From assembly GCF_000559025.1 (NCBI RefSeq), contig NZ_JAAN01000021.1, forward strand, positions 62,001 through 126,000: 64,000 bases of DNA, given 5' to 3'. Source of the stretch: Luteimonas huabeiensis HB2. Its GTDB lineage: Bacteria > Pseudomonadota > Gammaproteobacteria > Xanthomonadales > Xanthomonadaceae. Below, in pieces: positions 17,517-28,171 of this stretch; position 1 is the stretch's first letter; every line of letters starts with the position of its first letter. Made by a program: the position numbers and the translations under genes. A model generated the notes under the pieces. That model saw nothing but the letters and a program-made list of their open reading frames with translations, made no database searches and was not told the origin of the DNA.

Positions 17517-18266
17517 TTAAGCCGCACCGTCGCGCGCGCCCAGCGAGGCGGCCGCCGGCGCGCCGAACCAGCCGGTCCAGGGGCCCGGCACGCCGTCCTG
17601 GGCCGCCAATCGCCCGACCGCCTCGACGAAGCGCGGGCGCGGCCACGCCTGCGCGCCCAGGCGGGTCAGGTGCGGATTCTCCACCTGGGCGTCGATCAGC
17701 GGCCAGCCGTGCGCGGCCAGGTGGCGGGCCAGCCCGGCCAGTGCCACCTTGGAGCCGCCGGATTCGGCGCTGAACATGCTTTCGCCGAAGAACATCCGCC
17801 CGAGCGCGACGCCGTAGATCCCGCCGACCAGGCGCTCGCCGTCGAGGACCTCGATGCTGTGGGCATGGCCCAGCGCGTGCAGGCGCGCGTAGGCGGCCTG
17901 CATCTCCCGGGTGATCCAGGTGCCGCCCTGGCCGCGGCGCGGCGCCCGGGCGCAGGCGCGCACCACCTCCTCGAAGCGGGTGTCCGCGCGCAGGGTCCAG
18001 CGGCTGCGGCGCAGCGTGCGGCGGAAACGCGAACCCAGGCGCACGCCGTCGCTGGCGAACACCGCGCGCGGGTCCGGCGACCACCACAGGATCGGCTGGC
18101 CCGGCGAGTACCAGGGAAAGATGCCGTGGCGGTAGGCGTTGAGCAGCCGCGCCGGCGTCAGGTCGCCGCCCATCGCCAGCAGGCCGTCGGGCTCGCGCAG
18201 GGCGAAGGCCACCGGCGGGAACGGCGAATCGGGATCGGGATCGAGCAGGAACGGGCGCGGGTGCAT
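17517..18266 (-). CDS. aat: Leucyl/phenylalanyl-tRNA-protein transferase Aat
   Basis: Transfers Leu or Phe from charged tRNA to proteins with N-terminal Lys or Arg, creating the degrons that ClpS recognises. The 249-residue protein has the family marks FPPVAFALREPDGLLAMGGD, YRHGIFPWYSPGQPILWWSPDPR (split at about residues 45-67), GGTWITREMQAAY and GRMFFGESMFS. It neighbours clpS-clpA and infA, so the whole N-end-rule route (Aat, ClpS, ClpA) is encoded within 4 kb. It is followed on the same strand by infA, 96 bp away. Confidence 0.96.
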   Translation of the reverse strand: MHPRPFLLDPDPDSPFPPVAFALREPDGLLAMGGDLTPARLLNAYRHGIFPWYSPGQPILWWSPDPRAVFASDGVRLGSRFRRTLRRSRWTLRADTRFEEVVRACARAPRRGQGGTWITREMQAAYARLHALGHAHSIEVLDGERLVGGIYGVALGRMFFGESMFSAESGGSKVALAGLARHLAAHGWPLIDAQVENPHLTRLGAQAWPRPRFVEAVGRLAAQDGVPGPWTGWFGAPAAASLGARDGAA

Positions 18267-18278
18267 CGCCGGCGGCCG

Positions 18279-19418
18279 CTACCCGGCCGCGACCGGCTTG
18301 AACGGCGAGTGCGCGTCCAGCATCGCCTTGTAGGCGCGCACCGAGGCGGCCTCCTCGGCGCACCAGGGCCGCAGCGCCGCGGCGAAGCCCGCGTCGGCGA
18401 TCCAGTGCCGGCTGCGCACGAAGGTCGGCAGGAAGCCGCGCGCGATCTTGTGCTCGCCCTGCGCGCCGGGCTCGAACGTCGTCAGCCCCTCGCGCAGGCA
18501 GTACTCGATGCCCTGGTAGTAGCAGGTCTCGAAGTGCAGGCCGGGCAGGGCGCGGTCGGCGCCCCAGTAGCGGCCGTACAGGGTGTCGGCGCCGCGCAGG
18601 CACAGGGCGCCGGCGATCGGCGCCGGCTCGCCGTCCAGGTCGGCCAGCACCAGTACCAGTTGCCGGGGCATGGCGCGGGCGAGGTGGCGCAGGAAGCCCG
18701 GCGTCAGCGCCGGCGAGTTGCCGTATTCGGCGAAGGTGCGCAGGTAGAAGCCGTAGATCGCGTCGAGGTCGTCGTCGCCGGCCTCGTCGCCGTGCAGCAC
18801 GCGGAAACGCACCCCGGCGCGCGCCACCCGCGCGCGCTCCTGGCGGATGTTCTTGCGGTGCTTGTGGTCCATCGCCGCCAGGTAGTCGTCGAAGCAGGTC
18901 CAGCCGCCCGGGTTGCGCCAGTGGTACTGCACGTCCACGCGCGGCAGCCAGTCCGGGCCGAACGCGGCGTCCTCGGCCTCGGTGTGGAAGTTGACGTGCG
19001 CCGAGGACAGGCCGCCGGCCCGAGCGTGCGCCACGATCGCCGCCAGCAGCGCGCGGCGGGCGTCGTCGTCGACCGCCAGCAGGCGCGGCCCGGTGACCGG
19101 CGAGTAGGGCACCGCGCCCAGCCATTTCGGGAAGTAATGCTGCCCGTGGCGGGCGTAGGCGTGCGCCCAGGCGTGGTCGAAGACGAACTCGCCGTGGGAA
19201 TTGGTCTTCAGGTAGCCCGGCGCCGCCGCCAGCAGGCGGTCGCCATCGCGCAGCAGGATATGGCGCGGCGTCCAGCCCCAGCCCGCGCGCAGGCAGCCCT
19301 CGCGTTCCAGCCCGTGCAGGAAGGCATGGCCGACGAAGGGATTGCGGCCGTCGTGCAGCGCGTCCCAGGCGTCGGCGGGAATCTCCGCGAGTGAGGCGGC
19401 CTCGAACGCTTGCGTCAT
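18279..19418 (-). CDS. GNAT/FemAB-like acyltransferase family protein (DUF482 type)
   Basis: A 379-residue cytosolic protein of the family often annotated as peptidogalycan biosynthesis/recognition protein (COG3146; FemAB-like double GNAT fold). Conserved segments seen include NPFVGHAFLHGLE, WAHAYARHGQHYFPK, MDHKHRKNIRQER, GRYWGADRALPGLHFETCYYQ (about 280-300) and GEHKIARGF. The substrate is unknown; aminoacyl or acyl transfer is inferred from the fold. It lies 12 bp upstream of aat and is probably co-transcribed with aat and infA; proximity to an aminoacyl-tRNA-dependent transferase is suggestive only. Confidence 0.82.
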   Translation of the reverse strand: MTQAFEAASLAEIPADAWDALHDGRNPFVGHAFLHGLEREGCLRAGWGWTPRHILLRDGDRLLAAAPGYLKTNSHGEFVFDHAWAHAYARHGQHYFPKWLGAVPYSPVTGPRLLAVDDDARRALLAAIVAHARAGGLSSAHVNFHTEAEDAAFGPDWLPRVDVQYHWRNPGGWTCFDDYLAAMDHKHRKNIRQERARVARAGVRFRVLHGDEAGDDDLDAIYGFYLRTFAEYGNSPALTPGFLRHLARAMPRQLVLVLADLDGEPAPIAGALCLRGADTLYGRYWGADRALPGLHFETCYYQGIEYCLREGLTTFEPGAQGEHKIARGFLPTFVRSRHWIADAGFAAALRPWCAEEAASVRAYKAMLDAHSPFKPVAAG

Positions 19419-19467
19419 CGGTGCAGGTTAGCCGAAGCCCCGCGGCGCTGGCGCCGCGTGATCCGCG

Positions 19468-21774
<2,307 letters not shown>

Positions 21775-21791
21775 TCAGGTAATCGCGCACG

Positions 21792-24158
21792 GTGGCACGG
21801 CCTCTCCAGGAACGCAGCAGCAAACGTCCCCGCGGCGGCGCGGGCGCCGCCGAGCCGTCGGCGCCCAACCCGCGCCGGCAGCGGCTGTGGCGCGACATCG
21901 CGATGATCCTGATCGCGCCGCTGCTGCTGTACCTGTTCGCCAGCCTGCTGACCTTCTCGCCCGAGGACCCGGGCTGGTCGCGTTCGGGCAGCGTCACCGC
22001 GCCGCTGCACAACGTCGGCGGGCCGGTGGGGGCGTGGATCGCCGACGTGCTGCTGCACCTGTTCGGCTTCGTCGCCTACCTGCTGCCGCTGATGCTGGCG
22101 GCGATCGCGTGGATCGCGATGTTCGGCATGGACCACGACGGCGACGGCAAGGCCGACCTGGGCCCGGCGCTGCGGCTGGTGGGCATCGTCGGCTTCCTGG
22201 TCTCGGCCACCGGCCTGCTGGCCCTGCGCATTCCCAACGCCGCCGACCTGTCGGCCGGTGGCGGCGGCATCCTCGGGCGGCTGGTGGGCAACTCGCTCTA
22301 CGGCGGCTTCGGCCCGGTGGGCGGCAACCTGTTCCTGCTGGCGCTGGTGCTGGTCTCGGTGACCCTGGCCACCGGGCTGTCCTGGTTCCGGGTGATGGAC
22401 CGCATCGGCGCCTGGGCGATGAAGGTGCCCGACCTGCTGCGGCGGGGCACGCGGCAGGCTAGCGAATGGCAGCAGGCCCGCGAGCTGCGCGGCGAGCGCG
22501 AGGAAGTGCGCCGCAGCGAGACCGAGAAGCGCGCCAAGCGCACCCCCGTGCGGATCGAGCCGCCGGTCGCGCCGCCGGTGGTGGAGCGCAGCGAGCGCGC
22601 CAAGCGCGAGCAGCAGATCCCGCTGTTCAAGGGCACCGGCGGCGACGCCTCCGGGCTGCCGCCGCTGTCGCTGCTCGACGACCCGAAGCCGCAGCCCAAG
22701 GGTTACGACGAGGAGACGCTGGAGACGCTGTCGCGGCAGATCGAGTTCAAGCTCAAGGACTTCCGCATCGACGTGGAGGTCAAGGAAGCGCAGCCCGGGC
22801 CGGTCATCACCCGCTTCGAGATGGAGCCGGCGCCGGGCATCAAGGTCAGCCAGATCAGCTCGCTGGACAAGGACATCGCCCGCGGCCTGTCGGTGAAGTC
22901 GGTGCGCGTGGTGGACGTGATCCCGGGCAAGTCGGTGATCGGCCTGGAGATCCCCAACACCCGCCGGGAGATGATCTATCTCTCCGAGCTGCTGCGCTCG
23001 CGCGAGTACGACAAGTCGCCCAGCGTGCTGACGCTGGCGCTCGGCAAGGGCATCAGCGGGCAGTCGGTGGTCGCCGACCTGGCGCGCATGCCGCACCTGC
23101 TGGTGGCCGGCACCACCGGCTCGGGCAAGTCGGTGGCGGTCAACGCGATGGTGCTGAGCCTGCTGTTCAAGGCGACGCCGCAGGAGCTGCGGATGCTGAT
23201 GATCGACCCGAAGATGCTGGAGCTCAGCGTCTACGAGGGCATCCCGCACCTGCTGGCGCCGGTGGTCACCGACATGAAGGAGGCCGCCAACGGCCTGCGC
23301 TGGTGCGTGGCGGAGATGGAACGCCGCTACAAGCTGATGAGCGCGGTCGGGGTGCGCAACCTGGCCGGCTTCAACAAGAAGGTCAAGGACGCGCAGGACG
23401 CCGGCCAGCCGCTGCTCGACCCGCTGTTCCGGCCCAATCCGGAGACCGAGGAGGTGGCCCAGCCGCTGGAGCCGCTGCCCTACATCGTCATCTTCATCGA
23501 CGAATTCGCCGACATGATGATGATCGTCGGCAAGAAGGTGGAGGAGCTGATCGCGCGGCTGGCGCAGAAGGCGCGCGCGGCCGGCATCCACCTGATCCTG
23601 GCCACCCAGCGGCCGTCGGTGGACGTGATCACCGGCCTGATCAAGGCCAACATCCCGACCCGCATCGCGTTCCAGGTCAGCTCCAAGATCGACTCGCGCA
23701 CGATCCTCGACCAGTCCGGCGCCGAGACCCTGCTGGGGCACGGCGACATGCTGTACCTGCCGCCCGGCACCGCGCTGCCCGAGCGCGTGCACGGCGCCTT
23801 CGTCAGCGACGAGGAAGTGCACCGCGTCGTCGAGCACCTCAAGCAGAGCGGCAAGGCCGAGTACATCGAGGGCGTGCTGGACGAGGTGCAGACCATGGGC
23901 GACGGTACCGTGATCGGCGCCACCGGTCTGCCGGAGTCCGGCGGCGGGGCGGGGGACGAGAGCGACCCGCTGTACGACGAGGCGGTCAAGATCGTCACCG
24001 AGACCCGCCGCGCCTCGATCTCAGGCGTGCAGCGCCGGTTGAAGATCGGCTACAACCGCGCCGCGCGCCTGGTGGAGGCGATGGAGGCCGCGGGCGTGGT
24101 CAGCGCGCCCGAGCACAACGGCGACCGCTCGGTGCTGGCGCCGCCGCCGCCGAAGTAG
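21792..24158 (+). CDS. ftsK: DNA translocase FtsK
   Basis: Septal DNA pump that clears chromosome ends and activates XerCD at dif. The 788-residue protein has four transmembrane helices (about residues 38-190), a short charged linker rather than the long E. coli linker, and a motor with Walker [15 protein letters not shown] and Walker [14 protein letters not shown]. The C-terminal gamma winged helix (about 720-780, with [19 protein letters not shown]) recognises KOPS. The start is GTG at 21792 ([15 protein letters not shown]). It heads the ftsK-lolA-rarA block. A dif-like site lies only about 9 kb downstream. Confidence 0.97.
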   Translation: MARPLQERSSKRPRGGAGAAEPSAPNPRRQRLWRDIAMILIAPLLLYLFASLLTFSPEDPGWSRSGSVTAPLHNVGGPVGAWIADVLLHLFGFVAYLLPLMLAAIAWIAMFGMDHDGDGKADLGPALRLVGIVGFLVSATGLLALRIPNAADLSAGGGGILGRLVGNSLYGGFGPVGGNLFLLALVLVSVTLATGLSWFRVMDRIGAWAMKVPDLLRRGTRQASEWQQARELRGEREEVRRSETEKRAKRTPVRIEPPVAPPVVERSERAKREQQIPLFKGTGGDASGLPPLSLLDDPKPQPKGYDEETLETLSRQIEFKLKDFRIDVEVKEAQPGPVITRFEMEPAPGIKVSQISSLDKDIARGLSVKSVRVVDVIPGKSVIGLEIPNTRREMIYLSELLRSREYDKSPSVLTLALGKGISGQSVVADLARMPHLLVAGTTGSGKSVAVNAMVLSLLFKATPQELRMLMIDPKMLELSVYEGIPHLLAPVVTDMKEAANGLRWCVAEMERRYKLMSAVGVRNLAGFNKKVKDAQDAGQPLLDPLFRPNPETEEVAQPLEPLPYIVIFIDEFADMMMIVGKKVEELIARLAQKARAAGIHLILATQRPSVDVITGLIKANIPTRIAFQVSSKIDSRTILDQSGAETLLGHGDMLYLPPGTALPERVHGAFVSDEEVHRVVEHLKQSGKAEYIEGVLDEVQTMGDGTVIGATGLPESGGGAGDESDPLYDEAVKIVTETRRASISGVQRRLKIGYNRAARLVEAMEAAGVVSAPEHNGDRSVLAPPPPK

Positions 24159-24245
24159 GCCGCGCAGGCGGTTTTCCGCGGCCGGCTCGCGCTGCGGCGA
24201 GCTACCATCGGCCCATCGCCGGCGCGCCGGCTCCGTGAAAAGACC

Positions 24246-25373
24246 ATGCGCTCGAAGATCGCGTCGTGGCTGGCCTGCGCCGTGCTGGCCTGGATGGTGC
24301 CGCCTGCGGCTGCGGCCGAGCCGCCGGACCTGCCCGCGTTGCTGGCCCGGTGGGACCGCGACCCGCATCCCGACTTGCGCGGCGTGGTCGTGCTCCACCG
24401 CGGCCGCCGCGTCGCCGAGCGCTACTACCACGGCGCCGGCGCCGACGAGCTCCACGACGTCCGCTCGGCCGGCAAGAGCGTGACCGCGCTGATGGTCGGC
24501 ATCGCCATCGACCGCGGCGCCATCGGCTCGGTGGACGATCCGGTCCAGCGCTACTGGGCCGCGGCGGCGGGCCGCCCGGTCGGTGCGGTGGCGCTGCGCG
24601 ATCTGCTCGCGATGCGCTCCGGCCTCGACGCCTTCGACGAGGACCCGGATTCGCCCGGCCACGAGGACCGGATGGACGCCGCCGCCGATCCGCAGGCCTT
24701 CGTCCTCGGCCTGCCGCAGGCGGATCCGCCGGGCACGCGCTACCGCTACAACTCGGCGACCGCCTACGTCGCCGGGCTGGCGGTGGCCTACGCCACCGGC
24801 GAGACGATGGCCGCGCTCGCGGGCCGCGCGCTGTTCGCGCCGCTCGGGATCGCGGACTGGCGCTGGGATGCGGACGCATCGGGCGCGACCAAGGGGCAGG
24901 GCAACCTGCGGCTGACCACGCGCGGGCTCGCCGCCATCGGCGAGCTGGTGCGCAACGACGGTCGCGCCGGCGACCGCCAGGTGGTCGGCGAGGACTGGAT
25001 CCGACGGATGCTGGCGCCGCGGGTGGCCATCGGCGACGTCGACCCCTATGCCGACGATTACGGCTGGTTCTGGTACCGGAAGGACCACCGGATCGGCGAT
25101 GCGCTGGTCCCGGTCTGGTTCGCCTCCGGCAACGGCGGCAACAAGATCTACGTGGCCCCGGCCTGCGAGCTGGTCGTGGCGATCACGTCCGCGGCCTACG
25201 GCCGCGGCTATGGCCAGCGCCGTTCCGAGGCGATCCTGGCCGCGATTCTCGCCGCGCAGGTCGAGGCCGGCGACTGCCGGACCGGGGCCGGCCGCGCATC
25301 GCAGGCCCAGGCCGAGGCGGCGGGCCGGCGCGACGCGGCACGCGGCCCGCAGCCGCAGCGCAACCGGAGCTGA
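24246..25373 (+). CDS. Exported serine hydrolase of the class C beta-lactamase family
   Basis: A 375-residue protein with a Sec signal peptide (about residues 1-24, ending AAAAE). The penicillin-binding/transpeptidase-like fold shows the SxxK motif as SAGK (RSAGKSVTALMVG), the YxN motif as YNS (TRYRYNSATAY) and DLLAMRSGLDAFDED, which is typical of esterase/beta-lactamase family members. The late HxG-type motif is replaced by SGNGGNKIYV. The substrate is unknown and could be an ester, D-amino-acid peptide or beta-lactam. It lies between ftsK and lolA, a position empty in most relatives, so it looks like an insertion into a conserved block. The C-terminal 40 residues are Ala/Arg-rich and probably disordered. 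Confidence 0.85.
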   Translation: MRSKIASWLACAVLAWMVPPAAAAEPPDLPALLARWDRDPHPDLRGVVVLHRGRRVAERYYHGAGADELHDVRSAGKSVTALMVGIAIDRGAIGSVDDPVQRYWAAAAGRPVGAVALRDLLAMRSGLDAFDEDPDSPGHEDRMDAAADPQAFVLGLPQADPPGTRYRYNSATAYVAGLAVAYATGETMAALAGRALFAPLGIADWRWDADASGATKGQGNLRLTTRGLAAIGELVRNDGRAGDRQVVGEDWIRRMLAPRVAIGDVDPYADDYGWFWYRKDHRIGDALVPVWFASGNGGNKIYVAPACELVVAITSAAYGRGYGQRRSEAILAAILAAQVEAGDCRTGAGRASQAQAEAAGRRDAARGPQPQRNRS

Positions 25374-25475
25374 GCGCTGCCGCGGCGCGGCCGATCGCCC
25401 GCGCCGGAGGGCTGGCCCGTTCAGGCCGCTGCGGTCACACTGCGCGCCATCCGAATCCTGACCTGGAGACCCGCC

Positions 25476-26102
25476 ATGCGTCGTGTCCTGCTGGCCGCCG
25501 CCTTCGCCACCGCCCTGCTGCTGCCCGCCGGCGCGTTCGCCGGCGCGCGCGACACGCTGCAGGCCTTCACCCGCGACCTGCGCGGGCTGGACGGCCAGTT
25601 CACCCAACGCGTCTTCGACGGCAACGGCCGGGTCAAGGAGACCTCGAGCGGGCGGGTGGCGCTGGCGGCGCCGCGGCTGTTCCGCTGGGAGTACGTCGAG
25701 CCCTACCCGCAACTGATCGTCGCCGACGGCGAGAAGGTCTGGGTCTACGATCCCGACCTGGAGCAGGTGACCGTGCGGCCGCAGGGCGCCGAGGAGCAGA
25801 ACAGCCCGCTGGCCACGCTGACCGATCCGGCCCGGCTCGACCGCGACTTCGATGTCAGCGAGGAAGCGGCGCCGGCCGACGGCCTGCACTGGATGACGCT
25901 CACCCCCAAGCGCGAGCAGGAGGCGAGCTTCCAGTCCGCGCGGCTGGGCTTCGACGGCCAGGGACTGGCGCGGATGGAGGTGATCGACGCGCTGGGGCAG
26001 CGGACCGAGATCGCCTTCTCCGGCTGGCGCCGCAACCCCGCCTTCGCCGCCGACACCTTCCGCTATACGCCGCCGGCCGGTGTGGACGTGATCGGCGAGT
26101 AA
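25476..26102 (+). CDS. lolA: Outer-membrane lipoprotein carrier protein LolA
   Basis: Periplasmic chaperone that ferries lipoproteins from LolCDE to LolB. The 208-residue precursor has a Sec signal (about residues 1-22, ending AGAFA). The mature part has the half-barrel signature: LDGQFTQRVFDGNGRVKETS, the central PRLFRWEYVEPYPQLIVADG, and VWVYDPDLEQVTVRPQ. The length and order match LolA. It stands upstream of rarA with 43 bp between, as in E. coli. Confidence 0.95.
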   Translation: MRRVLLAAAFATALLLPAGAFAGARDTLQAFTRDLRGLDGQFTQRVFDGNGRVKETSSGRVALAAPRLFRWEYVEPYPQLIVADGEKVWVYDPDLEQVTVRPQGAEEQNSPLATLTDPARLDRDFDVSEEAAPADGLHWMTLTPKREQEASFQSARLGFDGQGLARMEVIDALGQRTEIAFSGWRRNPAFAADTFRYTPPAGVDVIGE

Positions 26103-26133
26103 CGCGCGTCTCATGGGTCGCGACGCGCGCCGG

Positions 26134-26139
26134 TAGAAT
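26134..26139 (+). promoter_or_regulatory. -10 element (TAGAAT) just before the rarA start
   Basis: TAGAAT lies 6 nt before the GTG start of rarA at 26146, so a transcript from it would be leaderless. Read-through from lolA is also possible. No clear -35 is visible. Confidence 0.45.
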
Positions 26140-26145
26140 GCGCGG

Positions 26146-27525
26146 GTGGCCCGGAAACCTTCCCGCCCGCCGCAAGGCGAGGACCTGCTGAGCGTGGATC
26201 GCAGCGCGCTGCGGCCGCTGGCCGAGCGCATGCGGCCGCGCAGCCTGGACGAGATGGTCGGGCAGCGGCGGCTGCTCGCGCCGGGTTCGGCGCTGCGGCG
26301 CGCGGTGGAATCGGGCCGCGTGCACTCGATGGTGCTCTGGGGCCCGCCCGGCTGCGGCAAGACCACCCTGGCGCTGCTGCTGGCGCAGTACGCCGATGCC
26401 GAATTCCGCGCCGTCTCCGCGGTGCTGTCCGGGCTGCCCGAGGTCCGCCAGGTCCTGGCCGAGGCCGGTCACCGCTTCGACGAAGGCCGCCGCACGGTCC
26501 TGTTCGTGGACGAGGTCCACCGCTTCAACAAGGCCCAGCAGGACGCCTTCCTGCCGCACATCGAGCGCGGCACCATCGTCTTCGTCGGCGCCACCACCGA
26601 GAACCCGTCGTTCGAGCTCAACTCCGCGCTGCTGTCGCGCTGCCGGGTGCACGTGATGGAGGCGGTGTCCGCCGACGACATCCAGGACGCGTTGCGCCGC
26701 GCGCTGGCCGACGACGAGCGCGGCCTGGGCGGGCAGGGCGTGCGCATCGAGGACAGCGCCCTGCGCGAGATCGCCGGCGCCGCCGACGGCGACGTGCGCC
26801 GCGCGCTGACCCTGCTGGAGATCGCCGCCGAGCTGGCCCAGGACGAGGGCGGGCGGATCACCGAGCAGACCCTGCTGCAGGTGCTGGCCGACCGCACGCG
26901 GCGCTTCGACAAGGGCGGCGAGCAGTTCTACGACCAGATCTCGGCATTGCACAAGTCGGTGCGCAGCAGCAATCCCGATGCCGCCCTGTACTGGCTGGCG
27001 CGCATGCTCGACGGCGGCTGCGACGCCGCCTACCTGGCGCGGCGGTTGACCCGCATGGCCGTCGAGGACATCGGCCTGGCCGACCCGCGCGCGCTGCAGA
27101 TGGCCATCGACGCCTGGGACACCTACGATCGCCTCGGCAGCCCGGAAGGCGAACTGGCGCTGGCCCAGCTCACCCTTTACCTGGCCAGCACCGCCAAGTC
27201 GAACGCCGGTTACATGGCCTGGAACCAGGCCCGCGCCGACGTGCGCGAGTACGGCACCCAGGAGGTGCCGATGCACATCCGCAACGCCCCGACCAAGCTG
27301 ATGAAGACGCTGGGCTACGGCCGCGGCTACCAGTACGACCACGATGCCGAGGGCGGCATCGCGCTGGACCAGACCGGTTTCCCCGACGCGATGGGCGAAC
27401 GCATCTACTACCGGCCGGTGCAGCGCGGGCTGGAACTCAAGCTCGGCGAGAAGCTCGCGCAACTGCGCGCAGCGCGCGCGCAGGCGCGGGGCGAGCGCGG
27501 GGAGGGGGAGGGCGCGGGTCCTTAG
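26146..27525 (+). CDS. rarA: Replication-associated recombination protein RarA (MgsA)
   Basis: AAA+ ATPase of the WRNIP1/Mgs1 family acting at stalled replication forks. The 459-residue protein has Walker A GPPGCGKTT (about 67-75), Walker B FVDEVHRFNKAQQDAFLPH (about 117-135), sensor 1 GATTENPSFELNSALLSRC, and the tetramerisation domain with YWLARMLDGGCDAAYLARRL. The N-terminal LAERMRPRSLDEMVGQ is conserved. The start is GTG at 26146, next to a -10 element. The last 20 residues are a charged low-complexity tail. A repeat array begins 65 bp downstream. Confidence 0.95.
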   Translation: MARKPSRPPQGEDLLSVDRSALRPLAERMRPRSLDEMVGQRRLLAPGSALRRAVESGRVHSMVLWGPPGCGKTTLALLLAQYADAEFRAVSAVLSGLPEVRQVLAEAGHRFDEGRRTVLFVDEVHRFNKAQQDAFLPHIERGTIVFVGATTENPSFELNSALLSRCRVHVMEAVSADDIQDALRRALADDERGLGGQGVRIEDSALREIAGAADGDVRRALTLLEIAAELAQDEGGRITEQTLLQVLADRTRRFDKGGEQFYDQISALHKSVRSSNPDAALYWLARMLDGGCDAAYLARRLTRMAVEDIGLADPRALQMAIDAWDTYDRLGSPEGELALAQLTLYLASTAKSNAGYMAWNQARADVREYGTQEVPMHIRNAPTKLMKTLGYGRGYQYDHDAEGGIALDQTGFPDAMGERIYYRPVQRGLELKLGEKLAQLRAARAQARGERGEGEGAGP

Positions 27526-27589
27526 GGCCCGAATCGGCCTCCACGGTGCGAAAAGGCACCCCGCCCCCGCCAGCGAGGCCATGTCGTCT

Positions 27590-27747
27590 TTTCCTTCCCC
27601 CGCAAGCGGGCGCCATCTTGTTTTTCCCTTCCCCCGCAAGCGGGGAGCATCTTGTTTTTCCTTCCCCCCGCTTGCGGGAGAAGGACGATATGCACCCGCT
27701 CGCGGGAGAAGGAACGACATGACCCGCTTGCGGGAGGGGGGGCAGGG
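27590..27747. repeat. Array of five CCCGC palindromes with two spacer types
   Basis: Five copies of a CCCGCnnGCGGG palindrome, extended with CTTCC/GGAAG arms, lie about 33 bp apart. The first two are followed by CATCTTGTTTTTC; the last three are separated by GGACGATATGCA- and GGAACGACATGA-type spacers. It sits in the 348-bp gap after rarA, which otherwise holds nothing recognisable except the short gene at 27874. The same two spacer types occur, in the same order but inverted, in the array at 42691-42840. Confidence 0.8.
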
Positions 27748-27873
27748 GGGAAACGTCCACAATGAACGAGTCAGCCGACGGGCCGGAGCCGGCGACGAAC
27801 GGCGCCCGCCGCCGGCCGGCAGGGGCCATACTGCCGGGACAGGGGGCCATCCGAACCGCAGGAGGGCCGTTCG

Positions 27874-28080
27874 ATGAACCGTCACGACGCACCCGCACCG
27901 CCCGCGGTGATCACCGGGCCGCAGCTGTATGCGCTCTACGCGCGCGAACTCCGCGACCTGTACCCGGGCCGCGCCTGGCACGAGGTCGAGCCGATCCTGT
28001 ATCGGGTCTGGCAGCGCCGCCCGGGCAACGACTGGGCCAGCGCCCGCGCCCAGGTGCGGGAGTTCTGGCGCCGCGGCTGA
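27874..28080 (+). CDS. Small conserved-looking hypothetical protein
   Basis: A 68-residue frame with a strong ribosome-binding site (CAGGAGGGC about 9 nt before the ATG). After a short Pro-rich start, the product is a compact amphipathic unit: GPQLYALYARELRDLYPGRA, then WHEVEPILYRVWQRRPGNDW and AQVREFWRRG. The aromatic/charged spacing suggests a helical DNA- or protein-binding module, but I do not recognise a family. It is 91 bp upstream of the UbiB-type gene on the same strand. Confidence 0.65.
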   Translation: MNRHDAPAPPAVITGPQLYALYARELRDLYPGRAWHEVEPILYRVWQRRPGNDWASARAQVREFWRRG

Positions 28081-28171
28081 TCGCGGGCCCGGGCGCCGGC
28101 ACGTCCTGTTCACGAATCCGCTGAGACGCTCTCCGCTCCGGCCCCGGGCCGGCAGATGGGAGAGAACAGGC

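Noticed and set aside
27590-27747. Regularly spaced palindromic repeats that could suggest a CRISPR array
   Set aside because: The repeated part is the palindrome and the intervening sequences recur as two types, within and between arrays, instead of being unique. Unit length drifts (28-34 bp) and no cas gene is in the window.
27762-28124. Alternative frame overlapping the 68-residue gene
   Set aside because: It starts in the repeat array, has a Pro/Arg/Gly-rich translation and no ribosome-binding site; the frame at 27874 has a strong one.
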